Notes under the pieces: model-generated
Databases searched by the model: none
What the model saw: the letters and a program-made list of their open reading frames with translations, nothing else
Told to the model about the DNA's origin: nothing
Assembly: GCA_964606415.1 (NCBI GenBank)
Contig: CAZSGN010000021.1
Span: 1-17,730 of the forward strand
Direction: 5' to 3'
DNA from: CAZSGN01 sp964606415
Lineage (GTDB): Bacteria; Bacteroidota; Bacteroidia; Bacteroidales; JBBRXJ01
DNA: 17,730 nt
Position numbers and translations under genes: made by a program
Shown: positions 8,437 through 15,820 of the stretch, one piece after another
How the letters are laid out: the number at the start of each line of letters is the position of its first letter
Position numbering within the stretch: the stretch's first letter is position 1

Positions 8437-9789
8437 ATGATCAAAGAAGTAAAATTACCGGAAATAGCTGAAAATGTTGAGAAAGCTACTGTTGTTAGCA
8501 TTATGGTTCGCCAGGGGGATGAGGTGCAGGAGGAACAGCCCTTAATGGAGATGGAAAGTGATAAGGCTGCATTCGAAGTGCCTTCGACCGCGGCGGGTAT
8601 AATCCAGGAAATTAAAGTGAGTGAAGGGGATGAGATTGAAATAGGCAGTATTATTGCAACCATTGATACTGATGGTGCCGGAGCAGGTGAAAAAGAATCT
8701 GCTGAATCTGACGAGCAGGAAAAGAAGCAAAAAGATGCGCCTGAAGAAAAATCTCAGGAGGCTGAGAAAACAGCAGAAAAAACGGAGCAAACACAAGCAA
8801 CACCGCAGCCACAGCAACAGCCGGCACAAGAAGTGAGCAAAACTTCGTCTAATCAGGAACAACAAGATGCGGCTAAAATTCCCAGGCCTGGTATTCAGGT
8901 GCCGGCTTCTCCAACGGTCAGGCGATTTGCAAGGGAACTGGGTGTGGATGTTTCCCAGGTGAAAGGCACCGGGCCGGCTAACCGGATAACCCAGGAAGAT
9001 ATAAAGGCTTTTGTGAAAAAGAATATGGAGCGTGGGGCGTCAGGTGCCGGGATTAACGCGCCTGTTGTTGAAATGCCTGATTTTTCTAAATGGGGCGATG
9101 TTGAACGGGAGAAAATGTCGAAGGTCAGGAAAATGACGGCGGAGGCTATGTCTTTGTCCTGGCAAACCATTCCACATGTTAATCATTTCGATAAAGCAGA
9201 TGTGACTAGTTTGGAAGATTTTCGTCAGAAATATGCTAAAAAGGTTGAGAAAGCTGGTGGTAAATTAACCGTAACGGCTATCCTTCTTAGGGTTATTGCC
9301 GAAGCCCTTAAGGCTTTTCCGAAAATGAATGCAAGCATTGATATGAAGCAGGAAGAAATTATTTATAAAAAATATATTAATATTGGTATTGCTGTGGATA
9401 CAGATCGCGGACTGCTTGTTCCGGTAATCAGGAATGTTGAGCAGAAAACCATTACCGAACTTTCTCTTGAGCTGACGGAAATTGCCCAAAAGGCCAGGGA
9501 TAAAAAGATATCACCGGAAGACATGCAGGGTGGTAACTTTATTATTTCTAATCTTGGTGGTATAGGTGGCACGAATTTCACACCAGTCATTTATCCGACG
9601 AATGTTGGTATTATGGGGATTTCGAGAACACAGACCGAACCGGTTTATGAAAATGGTGAGTGGATGCCGAAGTTAATGTTGCCGCTTTCATTGTCTTACG
9701 ATCACCGGATAATTGATGGAGCTGAAGGTGCTCGTTTTACCAGGTGGGTTTGTGACGCCTTGGAGAATCCAATTTCTGTTTTTATGTAG
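8437..9789 (+). CDS. aceF: Dihydrolipoamide acetyltransferase (E2 of pyruvate dehydrogenase)
   Basis: E2 core of the pyruvate dehydrogenase complex; it transfers acetyl from its lipoyl arm to CoA. I use the ATG at 8437 (450 residues) instead of the in-frame TTG three codons upstream, because the family begins directly with the Ile-Lys-Glu-Val-Lys-Leu-Pro strand. Domain order: one lipoyl domain (about 1-78) with the lipoylated lysine K43 in Glu-Ser-Asp-Lys-Ala; a linker (80-150) very rich in Glu, Lys and Gln; a peripheral subunit-binding domain (about 155-194); and the catalytic domain (about 220-450), ending with the Asp-His-Arg-x-x-Asp-Gly active-site motif at 422-428. Only one lipoyl domain is present, against three in E. 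coli. It lies between aceE (20-base gap) and lpd (22-base gap), so it is co-transcribed. Confidence 0.96.
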   Translation: MIKEVKLPEIAENVEKATVVSIMVRQGDEVQEEQPLMEMESDKAAFEVPSTAAGIIQEIKVSEGDEIEIGSIIATIDTDGAGAGEKESAESDEQEKKQKDAPEEKSQEAEKTAEKTEQTQATPQPQQQPAQEVSKTSSNQEQQDAAKIPRPGIQVPASPTVRRFARELGVDVSQVKGTGPANRITQEDIKAFVKKNMERGASGAGINAPVVEMPDFSKWGDVEREKMSKVRKMTAEAMSLSWQTIPHVNHFDKADVTSLEDFRQKYAKKVEKAGGKLTVTAILLRVIAEALKAFPKMNASIDMKQEEIIYKKYINIGIAVDTDRGLLVPVIRNVEQKTITELSLELTEIAQKARDKKISPEDMQGGNFIISNLGGIGGTNFTPVIYPTNVGIMGISRTQTEPVYENGEWMPKLMLPLSLSYDHRIIDGAEGARFTRWVCDALENPISVFM

Positions 9790-9811
9790 AATGTTGTAAT
9801 TATTTGTTATT

Positions 9812-11230
9812 ATGAGTCAGGAAAATAAATATCAGGTTGTTGTAATGGGCGGTGGCCCCGGTGGCTATGCTGCGGCTTTTAGGGCTGCTGATCTGGGGCT
9901 TCAGGTTGCGTTGGTTGACCCGGCAGAAAATCCAGGTGGGACTTGTCTTTATAGGGGGTGCATTCCGACTAAAGCGTTGCTTCATGTCAATAAATTGTTG
10001 AAGGAAAGTCGTCATGCTGCTAATTGGGGCATTAAATTCCAGGAACCTGAGATCGATCTGGATCAATTGCGCAAATGGAAAGATGGGGTTGTTCAACAGC
10101 TTACCGGGGGCCTCGGACAGTTGTCTAAGCAGCGAAAAGTTAAATATATCAGGGGGTATGGAAAATTTTTGAATGGAGAATCCATCGAGGTTGATATGCA
10201 TGATGGCAGTAAGCAGCATATATCTTTTGATCATTTGATCCTGGCAACGGGGACAGAGCCTATGAGTATCCCGGGACTTGATATTGATTCTGATAAGGTG
10301 ATGAATTCAACTTCTGCCCTTGATATCCCTGATATTCCGGATTCTTTGCTGGTCATTGGTGCCGGTTATATTGGACTGGAGATGGCTTCTATTTATAAGG
10401 GGCTCGGGTCAAAAGTTTCTCTTGTCGAATTAACTAGTGGTTTAATGCCGGGAACAGATCGTGATCTGGTCAGGGTTTATGAGAAATATAATAAGGATCT
10501 TTTTGAGGAAAAGATGCTTAAAACCAAAGTAGTTGGCCTTGAAGATACCGGCAAAGGCGTGAAGGTTACTTTAGAAAATGATAAAGGGGAAAAAACGGAA
10601 AAGCAATATAGCAAAGTATTGCAGTCTATAGGCCGCAAAGCTAATACAGATGCGATTGGTATTGAAAATACAAACATCAAAGTTAATAAGGGAATTGTGG
10701 AAGTTGATGTACAGAGAAGAACTGCTGAAAATAAAATTTTTGCCATTGGTGATATTACAGGAAATCCAATGCTTGCACATAAAGCTACTCATGAGGGGAT
10801 TGTCGCTGCGGAAGTGATTGCTGGCCACAAGAAGGCTTTTGAGCCTTATGTGATCCCCGGTGTTTTGTTTACGGATCCTGAAATTGCATTTTGTGGGGTT
10901 TCAGAAGATGAATCCAAAGAACAGCATAAAGGGCTTGAAGTCGCTAAGTTCCCCTGGCAAGCTTCCGGCCGGGCTTTAACGCTTGACCGTACCGAGGGTA
11001 TGACCAAATTGATGATTGATCCGCAAACTGATCGAATTCATGGGGTTGGTATGGTTGGCGTGGATGCCGGAAAATTGATCTCGGAGGGTGCATTAGCTAT
11101 TGAAATGAATGCCCTGGCTTCGGATCTTGCCATGACCATTCATCCTCATCCTACTTTATCTGAAACTTTGATGGAGGCTGCTGAGGTTTATTATGGGCAG
11201 TGTATACATATGTATAAACCAAAGAAATAG
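9812..11230 (+). CDS. lpdA: Dihydrolipoyl dehydrogenase (E3)
   Basis: A flavoprotein that reoxidises the dihydrolipoyl groups of E2 and makes NADH; 472 residues, normal length. The FAD-binding Gly-Gly-Gly-Pro-Gly-Gly loop is at 13-18 and the redox-active disulfide is C45/C50 in Gly-Gly-Thr-Cys-x4-Cys. The NAD-binding Gly-Ala-Gly-Tyr-Ile-Gly loop lies at 183-188, and the second FAD motif Ala-Ile-Gly-Asp is at 311-314. The C-terminal interface motif His-Pro-His-Pro-Thr-Leu-Ser-Glu (444-451) supplies the catalytic pair H446/E451. It is the third gene of the operon, 22 bases after aceF, so it is dedicated at least to pyruvate dehydrogenase; it may also serve other 2-oxoacid complexes. No strong terminator follows, and the convergent CAP-domain gene ends 79 bases further on. 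Confidence 0.97.
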   Translation: MSQENKYQVVVMGGGPGGYAAAFRAADLGLQVALVDPAENPGGTCLYRGCIPTKALLHVNKLLKESRHAANWGIKFQEPEIDLDQLRKWKDGVVQQLTGGLGQLSKQRKVKYIRGYGKFLNGESIEVDMHDGSKQHISFDHLILATGTEPMSIPGLDIDSDKVMNSTSALDIPDIPDSLLVIGAGYIGLEMASIYKGLGSKVSLVELTSGLMPGTDRDLVRVYEKYNKDLFEEKMLKTKVVGLEDTGKGVKVTLENDKGEKTEKQYSKVLQSIGRKANTDAIGIENTNIKVNKGIVEVDVQRRTAENKIFAIGDITGNPMLAHKATHEGIVAAEVIAGHKKAFEPYVIPGVLFTDPEIAFCGVSEDESKEQHKGLEVAKFPWQASGRALTLDRTEGMTKLMIDPQTDRIHGVGMVGVDAGKLISEGALAIEMNALASDLAMTIHPHPTLSETLMEAAEVYYGQCIHMYKPKK

Positions 11231-11309
11231 GGTTAGACTTTGTCTGTGATAGTATTGATTAATATTGTCGTTGTTGTCTGTGCTAAATTGTCAACAAGGG
11301 GAAAGTTTT

Positions 11310-12035
11310 TTATTCAATAAGATAACTTCTTAGGTTAAATCCTTTAAACAGCGTATAACTTTTTTGAGCATGTCCTTCCTGTTTTTGCCTGATATCCCGA
11401 TTAGGTTGATCAGGATATGCTGGGGTCTTATGATTTTTGGAAGAGGATTTTGATGCAGGTTCTGCTTGTTTAAAGGATCCGCTGGCTGGTTTATCCGATT
11501 GCCCAAAAACCTGTACGCCATAAATCTGCATTGATTTCTGGTCGAAAGAGATGGCCAGACCGGTTTGATTATAAGCGCGAGTGATGATATTATTGTAATG
11601 CACCCGCGATTTTTTCCAGTCTTTCACCAATCCTTCTGCCGTTTCCTGGTATTCTTCGTATGTTTGAATTTTGCCCCGGATTTTAATAGGAACCATTACA
11701 TAGGACATAACAATATTTTCACCTACTTGCTTAAAATGGTCACCTCCATAATAATTGATCCTGTCAAATGGCGTTTTTTTCCGGGGGTGTTTTTTTTGAA
11801 AATGAGAGAGGGTTTTGTTTTTAGTTAGATAATCGGCGTGGTCTTGCGCGGCCAGGGTTAAAATAGAATCCTGAATAAGTGGGTCAAGGTGCTTCTTTTC
11901 CCGTAAACGATCCACACCTTCTTTGACCAGGCCAGCCAGGTAATCAGCCCTGAAGTCATTGATATCAATGGACTGAGGCAGGCCTGTGGTAATAAAACAA
12001 CCTCCCAATAAGCATATGATAAGAAAGTGTTTCAT
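11310..12035 (-). CDS. Secreted CAP/SCP-domain protein
   Basis: A 241-residue exported protein with a CAP (SCP/PR-1-like) domain. Residues 1-21 form a signal peptide, with possible cleavage after Leu-Pro-Gln or just beyond. The CAP domain spans about 30-178: an Ala-x-Asp-His-Ala-x-Tyr-Leu helix (63-70), Leu-Ser-His (H78), the Gly-Glu-Asn-Ile motif (E106), Trp-x-x-Ser-x-x-His-Tyr-Asn-Asn-Ile (W140, H146), and a final strand near 158-178. H78, E106 and H146 correspond to the conserved CAP cavity residues. The last 60 residues are a low-complexity tail rich in Lys, Ser, Pro and Gln, probably flexible. The activity of bacterial CAP proteins is mostly unknown. It is a single gene, convergent with the lpd operon. 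The ATG at 12033-12035 follows an AT-rich leader containing a TTTAACG tandem repeat. Confidence 0.85.
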   Translation of the reverse strand: MKHFLIICLLGGCFITTGLPQSIDINDFRADYLAGLVKEGVDRLREKKHLDPLIQDSILTLAAQDHADYLTKNKTLSHFQKKHPRKKTPFDRINYYGGDHFKQVGENIVMSYVMVPIKIRGKIQTYEEYQETAEGLVKDWKKSRVHYNNIITRAYNQTGLAISFDQKSMQIYGVQVFGQSDKPASGSFKQAEPASKSSSKNHKTPAYPDQPNRDIRQKQEGHAQKSYTLFKGFNLRSYLIE

Positions 12036-12051
12036 GATTATTCTTTATATA

Positions 12052-12065
12052 TTTAACGTTTAACG
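12052..12065. repeat. tandem TTTAACG x2 upstream of the CAP gene
   Basis: Two exact head-to-tail copies of TTTAACG lie about 17-30 bases before the CAP-domain start codon, where an operator or promoter-proximal site could be. The same TTAACG core occurs in the repeat upstream of the porin at 16834. The 7-base period does not match one helical turn, and the region is AT-rich, so significance is uncertain. Confidence 0.3.
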
Positions 12066-12310
12066 TTTGTTTTTAATCTATTATTTTCTATATTTTATTT
12101 GATTAGAATCTAAGTTGAGCGGTTGGAGCATAGCGAACAAGCACTTTACTTTTGAACATGTTGCTTTTTTATCGAATGAGTGGTGAAGGGAAAGCCTTAC
12201 ATCTTTTTAGTCCCCGAAAAAACCGGGGCAGGCTGGTTGATCGGGTTCTAATAAAAATCACTCAATTTGGGTTCTATTTGCTTTTAACCTCTTACTCTTC
12301 ACTTAATTTA

Positions 12311-13090
12311 CTATTCCGATACCTGAGTGTCGATACCTAGCGCTTCAACTTCCCGGGCTATTTTTTCGAGTCTTTCCAGTGAAATTTTCTCCAGTTGATC
12401 GGCAGGAGTATCACGGTGGTAGGTATAGATCATCACCAGTGAAGGTTCAATTTCTTTGATGAGTTTTAACCAGGCGTCAACTTCCTGATCGGTGGAGTTG
12501 TCCACGAAATTCCCACCAACGAAGCCTTTTAGAAATAAAGATTGAATGATGATTTTTTTATTGAATTTTTTTGAGTTCTCAACATATTGACTGAGATCGA
12601 ATTTGTTAATGGGTTGATTGATCAATTGACATGTTTGCTCGGTGCCTGCATCAAGCTTAAGTATGTTTTTTTCAATTTTATCGAGGGCATTAAAAATTAT
12701 TGGGTTCCCGATTTTTGTTCCATTGGATAGGACCGCGATGTCTGCTTCAGGGAAATATTGGTTTCTTAATGCTATGGTGTCATTGATGATGTCACTGAAT
12801 TTGGGATGCAATGTGGGTTCTCCATTACCAGCATAGGTAATAACATCAAGTGGCTCGCTCTTGGCTTTCATGTCGTCCAGCTTACTTTCCAGCGCTTCTT
12901 TAACTTCTTGCCGGGAATGAAAATGAGCACGTATTTGTTGATCTTTGAGCGTCCAGCCGCATTCACAGTAGATGCAATTAAAATTGCAGAATTTCGAATG
13001 ATTAGGGAGCAGGTTGATGCCGAGCGATACGCCTAGTCTCCGGCTGCTCACGGGGCCAAATATGATATCCTCAAATAAAAATGTTGCCAT
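12311..13090 (-). CDS. Radical SAM protein, TYW1-like (COG0731 type)
   Basis: A 259-residue radical S-adenosylmethionine enzyme. The iron-sulfur ligands are C35, C39 and C42 in the CxxxCxxC motif, with an additional Cys at 44. In front of it is a Phe-Gly-Pro-Val-x-Ser-Arg-Arg-Leu-Gly element (11-20) followed by Ser-Leu-Gly-Ile-Asn. This arrangement is typical of the COG0731 group, which includes the archaeal wyosine synthase TYW1/Taw1. A Gly-Asn-Gly-Glu-Pro-Thr-Leu-His-Pro motif (88-96) forms part of the SAM-binding site. Wyosine itself is not expected in bacteria, so the bacterial reaction is unknown; the name indicates fold and family only. The ATG at 13088-13090 fits the family N-terminus. 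It is transcribed alone, from a promoter region containing an 8-base inverted repeat, and is 275 bases upstream of the CAP gene on the same strand. Confidence 0.87.
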   Translation of the reverse strand: MATFLFEDIIFGPVSSRRLGVSLGINLLPNHSKFCNFNCIYCECGWTLKDQQIRAHFHSRQEVKEALESKLDDMKAKSEPLDVITYAGNGEPTLHPKFSDIINDTIALRNQYFPEADIAVLSNGTKIGNPIIFNALDKIEKNILKLDAGTEQTCQLINQPINKFDLSQYVENSKKFNKKIIIQSLFLKGFVGGNFVDNSTDQEVDAWLKLIKEIEPSLVMIYTYHRDTPADQLEKISLERLEKIAREVEALGIDTQVSE

Positions 13091-13109
13091 AATTTATATT
13101 TGTTTAGCC

Positions 13110-13132
13110 GACAAAGTTAGAAAGACTTTGTC
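13110..13132 (-). promoter_or_regulatory. promoter with inverted repeat upstream of the radical SAM gene
   Basis: GACAAAGT (13110-13117) and ACTTTGTC (13125-13132) form a perfect 8-base inverted repeat with a 7-base spacer. On the minus strand, 13112-13119 reads TAACTTTG, an exact match to the Bacteroidota -7 box, placed 22 bases before the radical SAM start codon. The repeat therefore overlaps the probable promoter and could be an operator. No good -33 box was found. Confidence 0.45.
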
Positions 13133-13247
13133 AACTTAGCCTGGTTTATCTATAAACTTTCTCTTTTTCTGTGTTAATGAATCATGCAAATCAGCAGATC
13201 ATGCAGCCATCTTCGGCCCAAAAATATTCTATAAAAAAAGCAAAGGA

Positions 13248-14426
13248 TTAAGCAATGCGCCGGACTGTGCTTTCTTTTTTTAGTTTGAGATTGTGCATAT
13301 CCATATTTTGAATGAGAATAACACCAGGGGAGCTGCCTTTTTTGAAACTTCCAAAATGATGGTCCATGCCAAGAGCCCGGGCTCCGTTTAGTGTTCCCCA
13401 TCGTAATAGTTCTGTTAAAGGTATCTCCGGAAAATGTTTATGAATTTGTTTGATCTCTTCAAGGATTGAAAGGGTAGTGTTAGAGGCAATGCTGTCTGTA
13501 CCAAGGCATATTGGTAATCCCGATTCATAAAATGCTTGCACGGGTGGCATTTCTTTTTCGATCAAGAGATTCGCGTTAGGGCAAAGCACTGGATAAAGTC
13601 CTGGTGAGCGTTTTTTCATTTGCTTAATATCTTCTGCGTTGCTGAAAGTGTTATGAACCAGAAGGATATTGCTTTTTGCAGGTAATAGCGTGGATAACCA
13701 CTCGTAAGAGGATCTGGATGAAGGATAATTGTATTTTTTTCCTGTTATGCGGGCAAGGCTCTTTTGCAAGGGGCTTTCTTTTGCCTGAAAAAGGGCATTC
13801 TCAGATTCAGATTCCTGATTATGAATGCTAAATATGGAGCCTGCATCATTGTTTTTCTTGATTAAATCTTTCAGAAGGTTTTCCGAACATGAATAAGGGG
13901 AGTGGGCTGCAAAAAAACTTGGTTGATGGAAGGCCTCTGCTGTTTTTTTGATTGTTTCCCCTTGTTTGATCCTTGATTTACTTTTTGTGGGATCAAGTCC
14001 TAATAATTCGATAAAGGAAACATAAGTTATTTGACTTCTCTCTTTGACAGGGAAAGTTTCTGTTCCACTGATGATGTCCGCGACAAGGCTGATTCCGTTG
14101 GCTGACATCATCCGGTCGTATTTGTTCATGTATGCCAATGCTGGCGGCGATTCTTTTTTTTTATTGACTATTTTTTCGATAAAATCTCCTAATCCTTTTA
14201 TTTGGCTGGTTTCTATGTGTATGTTTGATAATTCGAGATGACAGTGGGCATTTACAAATCCCGGTAGCAGCAACCCGTTATGGAACTCAGTTGAAGCCGT
14301 TTCTTTCTTATCTAATTGTCCGGTTTCTTTGACATTCCCATTTTCGATAATAACAAAACCTTGTTTGATCAGACCTTGGTGAGGGTGATACAGGATGTTT
14401 GCAGCTATTTTTCTGATTGTTGTCAA
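13248..14426 (-). CDS. Amidohydrolase, aminodeoxyfutalosine deaminase-like
   Basis: A 392-residue cytoplasmic metal-dependent hydrolase of the amidohydrolase superfamily (cytosine deaminase/TRZ-ATZ branch). Metal ligands and catalytic residues are visible: His-Cys-His at H61/H63, H202 with E205 in His-Asn-Gln-Glu, H258 in Val-His-Asn, and D311 in Gly-Thr-Asp-Ser. The segment His-Ser-Pro-Tyr-Ser (175-179) and the Cys-Pro-Asn-Ala-Asn-Leu-Leu stretch (282-288) resemble the Helicobacter aminodeoxyfutalosine deaminase of the futalosine menaquinone route, as I recall it. That substrate is plausible but not proven. The only usable start is TTG at 14424-14426: an in-frame stop lies two codons upstream, and the next ATG would remove the first metal site. 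It starts 6 bases after the stop of the upstream lipoprotein gene, which suggests translational coupling in one operon with the lipoprotein and porin. Confidence 0.85.
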   Translation of the reverse strand: MTTIRKIAANILYHPHQGLIKQGFVIIENGNVKETGQLDKKETASTEFHNGLLLPGFVNAHCHLELSNIHIETSQIKGLGDFIEKIVNKKKESPPALAYMNKYDRMMSANGISLVADIISGTETFPVKERSQITYVSFIELLGLDPTKSKSRIKQGETIKKTAEAFHQPSFFAAHSPYSCSENLLKDLIKKNNDAGSIFSIHNQESESENALFQAKESPLQKSLARITGKKYNYPSSRSSYEWLSTLLPAKSNILLVHNTFSNAEDIKQMKKRSPGLYPVLCPNANLLIEKEMPPVQAFYESGLPICLGTDSIASNTTLSILEEIKQIHKHFPEIPLTELLRWGTLNGARALGMDHHFGSFKKGSSPGVILIQNMDMHNLKLKKESTVRRIA

Positions 14427-14432
14427 GGTTGG

Positions 14433-15812
14433 TTATTCGAGGTTCCCTGATTGATCAAGAAGAGTCCAGTTTTTGGCCCAGTTATGCTGGTGGAATGCAC
14501 CTCTGTATTGAGCATCATCAAACCATTTATCCGGAGGGGATGCAAGATTGAAATGGATGCTGTCATCGGGCATCACATCGTAGCTCGAATTGATTGAAAG
14601 GGAGGGAACAATGATAATATTATCACCTTCTTCAAAATGTTTGACAAACTCTTTAGATAAGGTCTGGCTTGTTTCTTCATCGGGATTGCTTACAGTAAAT
14701 ATCGTGCTGTCGCTGTTGTCTGCAATGTTATAAAACAAGCAACTGCTAAATCTGATATTGTCAATTTTGTATTGGTTGTATGAGTCTTCGTTGGTTGTTT
14801 TATATTCCAGATCAACACCTTTATCCTGATTAAAAAAAATAGAATTGGCAAATATTCCGGCGCCATTTCTTTGGTATGAAACAGTATGGGCAAGTCCGTT
14901 TCTGCCTCTTCCGATAAAAGTGCCGTTATAGATGATGGGTTTTGTATATGGTGTACCGGTCTCGGGTGCTGTCCCTCCGTCTATTTCAAAAAGGTTATCT
15001 CCTGATGAAGGATCCTGGATGGCAAGAAGATATTGCAATTTCCCTTGGTACCCCAGATCAAAATCATAGGAGTCATCACCATTAAAAGCGGAGATTAGGT
15101 ATTTGCAATTGACTGTACCCCCAAAAAATTCAAATCCGTCATCATAATTGGAGATGACTTCAATGTGGCTGATAGTTGTCTGGTTGCCTACGCCAGCCAG
15201 CGTCAATCCATTGATCTCATTGCTTTCGCCAATATTACTTCCACTGTGCCTTATTGACAGGTATTGAAGGGTGCCCGAATTATCGTCAGGTTGGTTGCCG
15301 CCATAGAGCCCTCTTGGTTCTTCCAGGGGAATGCCTTCAATAGTGCCTTCTCCCAGGGCGGTATTGATCGGGGCGTTGCCGAGGATGATGATCCCTCCCC
15401 AAAGGCCCCTGGAAAGCGTGGGTATGGAGCCGTTTAGGTCGTCGTCCGCGGCAGTGAAAATGATTGGTTTGTCGCGGGTGCCTTTTGCTTCTATTTTTCC
15501 CCCGCGGGCAACGATAAGGGCGGATGCATTGGAGCCATGACCACTTTTGGCCCTGATGACTGTCCCTGGCTTGATCGTTAGTGTTTGTCCGTCATTGACA
15601 AATACAAATCCGTCAATGAGATATTCGTGTTCAGGACTAAGTATGATTGAGCCTGTTCCATTTCCATTATCTTCCAAAACAATCATTTCTTCTTCTAAAG
15701 AGTAATTACTTTTCCTGCATGAAAATGATGTGAAAATAATGGCTAATGTGAGAAAAACTGACAGGCTGGTTTTGATCCGGGAAACGGGTTGGGAGGTCAT
15801 GATTATAGACAT
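14433..15812 (-). CDS. Surface beta-helix lipoprotein (Bacteroidota type)
   Basis: A 459-residue exported lipoprotein. The N-terminus has a hydrophobic stretch (17-30) ending in Ser-Phe-Ser-Cys, with C32 as the likely lipidated Cys; the lipobox is weak but of a kind seen in Bacteroidota. Met5 is an equally possible start (ATG at 15798-15800). The mature part has the pattern of a Bacteroidota family with right-handed parallel beta-helix features: Pro-Gly-Thr-Val-Ile-Arg-Ala-Lys-Ser-Gly near 82-91, Gly-Gly-Lys-Ile-x-Ala-x-Gly-Thr near 104-112, Pro-Ile-Ile-Phe-Thr-Ala, Gly-Leu-Trp-Gly-Gly-Ile-Ile-Ile-Leu-Gly, a Tyr-Asp-Asp-Gly-Phe-Glu-Phe-Phe-Gly-Gly-Thr-Val segment, and many Asp/Gly/Asn turns. 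No enzymatic site or type IX sorting domain is visible. It probably binds a ligand or polymer at the surface. The gap to the porin stop is 8 bases, so the two are translated from one message. Confidence 0.8.
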   Translation of the reverse strand: MSIIMTSQPVSRIKTSLSVFLTLAIIFTSFSCRKSNYSLEEEMIVLEDNGNGTGSIILSPEHEYLIDGFVFVNDGQTLTIKPGTVIRAKSGHGSNASALIVARGGKIEAKGTRDKPIIFTAADDDLNGSIPTLSRGLWGGIIILGNAPINTALGEGTIEGIPLEEPRGLYGGNQPDDNSGTLQYLSIRHSGSNIGESNEINGLTLAGVGNQTTISHIEVISNYDDGFEFFGGTVNCKYLISAFNGDDSYDFDLGYQGKLQYLLAIQDPSSGDNLFEIDGGTAPETGTPYTKPIIYNGTFIGRGRNGLAHTVSYQRNGAGIFANSIFFNQDKGVDLEYKTTNEDSYNQYKIDNIRFSSCLFYNIADNSDSTIFTVSNPDEETSQTLSKEFVKHFEEGDNIIIVPSLSINSSYDVMPDDSIHFNLASPPDKWFDDAQYRGAFHQHNWAKNWTLLDQSGNLE

Positions 15813-15820
15813 ATAGTAAT

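Noticed and set aside
11271..11311. TTGTTG/CAACAA hairpin followed by a T-run as terminator of the pdh operon
   Set aside because: The stem is short and AT-rich with a 15-base loop, and the T-run begins 8 bases past the stem, overlapping the end of the convergent gene.
12212..12228. Hairpin CCCCG-aaaaaac-CGGGG as terminator of the radical SAM gene
   Set aside because: The stem is only 5 bases and no T-run follows it on either strand. The surrounding 275 bases show no gene.
13181..13205. Direct repeat ATCATGCA (two copies, 17-base period) after the amidohydrolase
   Set aside because: Two 8-base copies in AT-rich DNA are not enough to claim a site, and no associated function was seen.
13174..13401. 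Leftward open frame overlapping the end of the amidohydrolase in another frame
   Set aside because: Most of it overlaps the conserved C-terminus of the amidohydrolase and the translation looks random.
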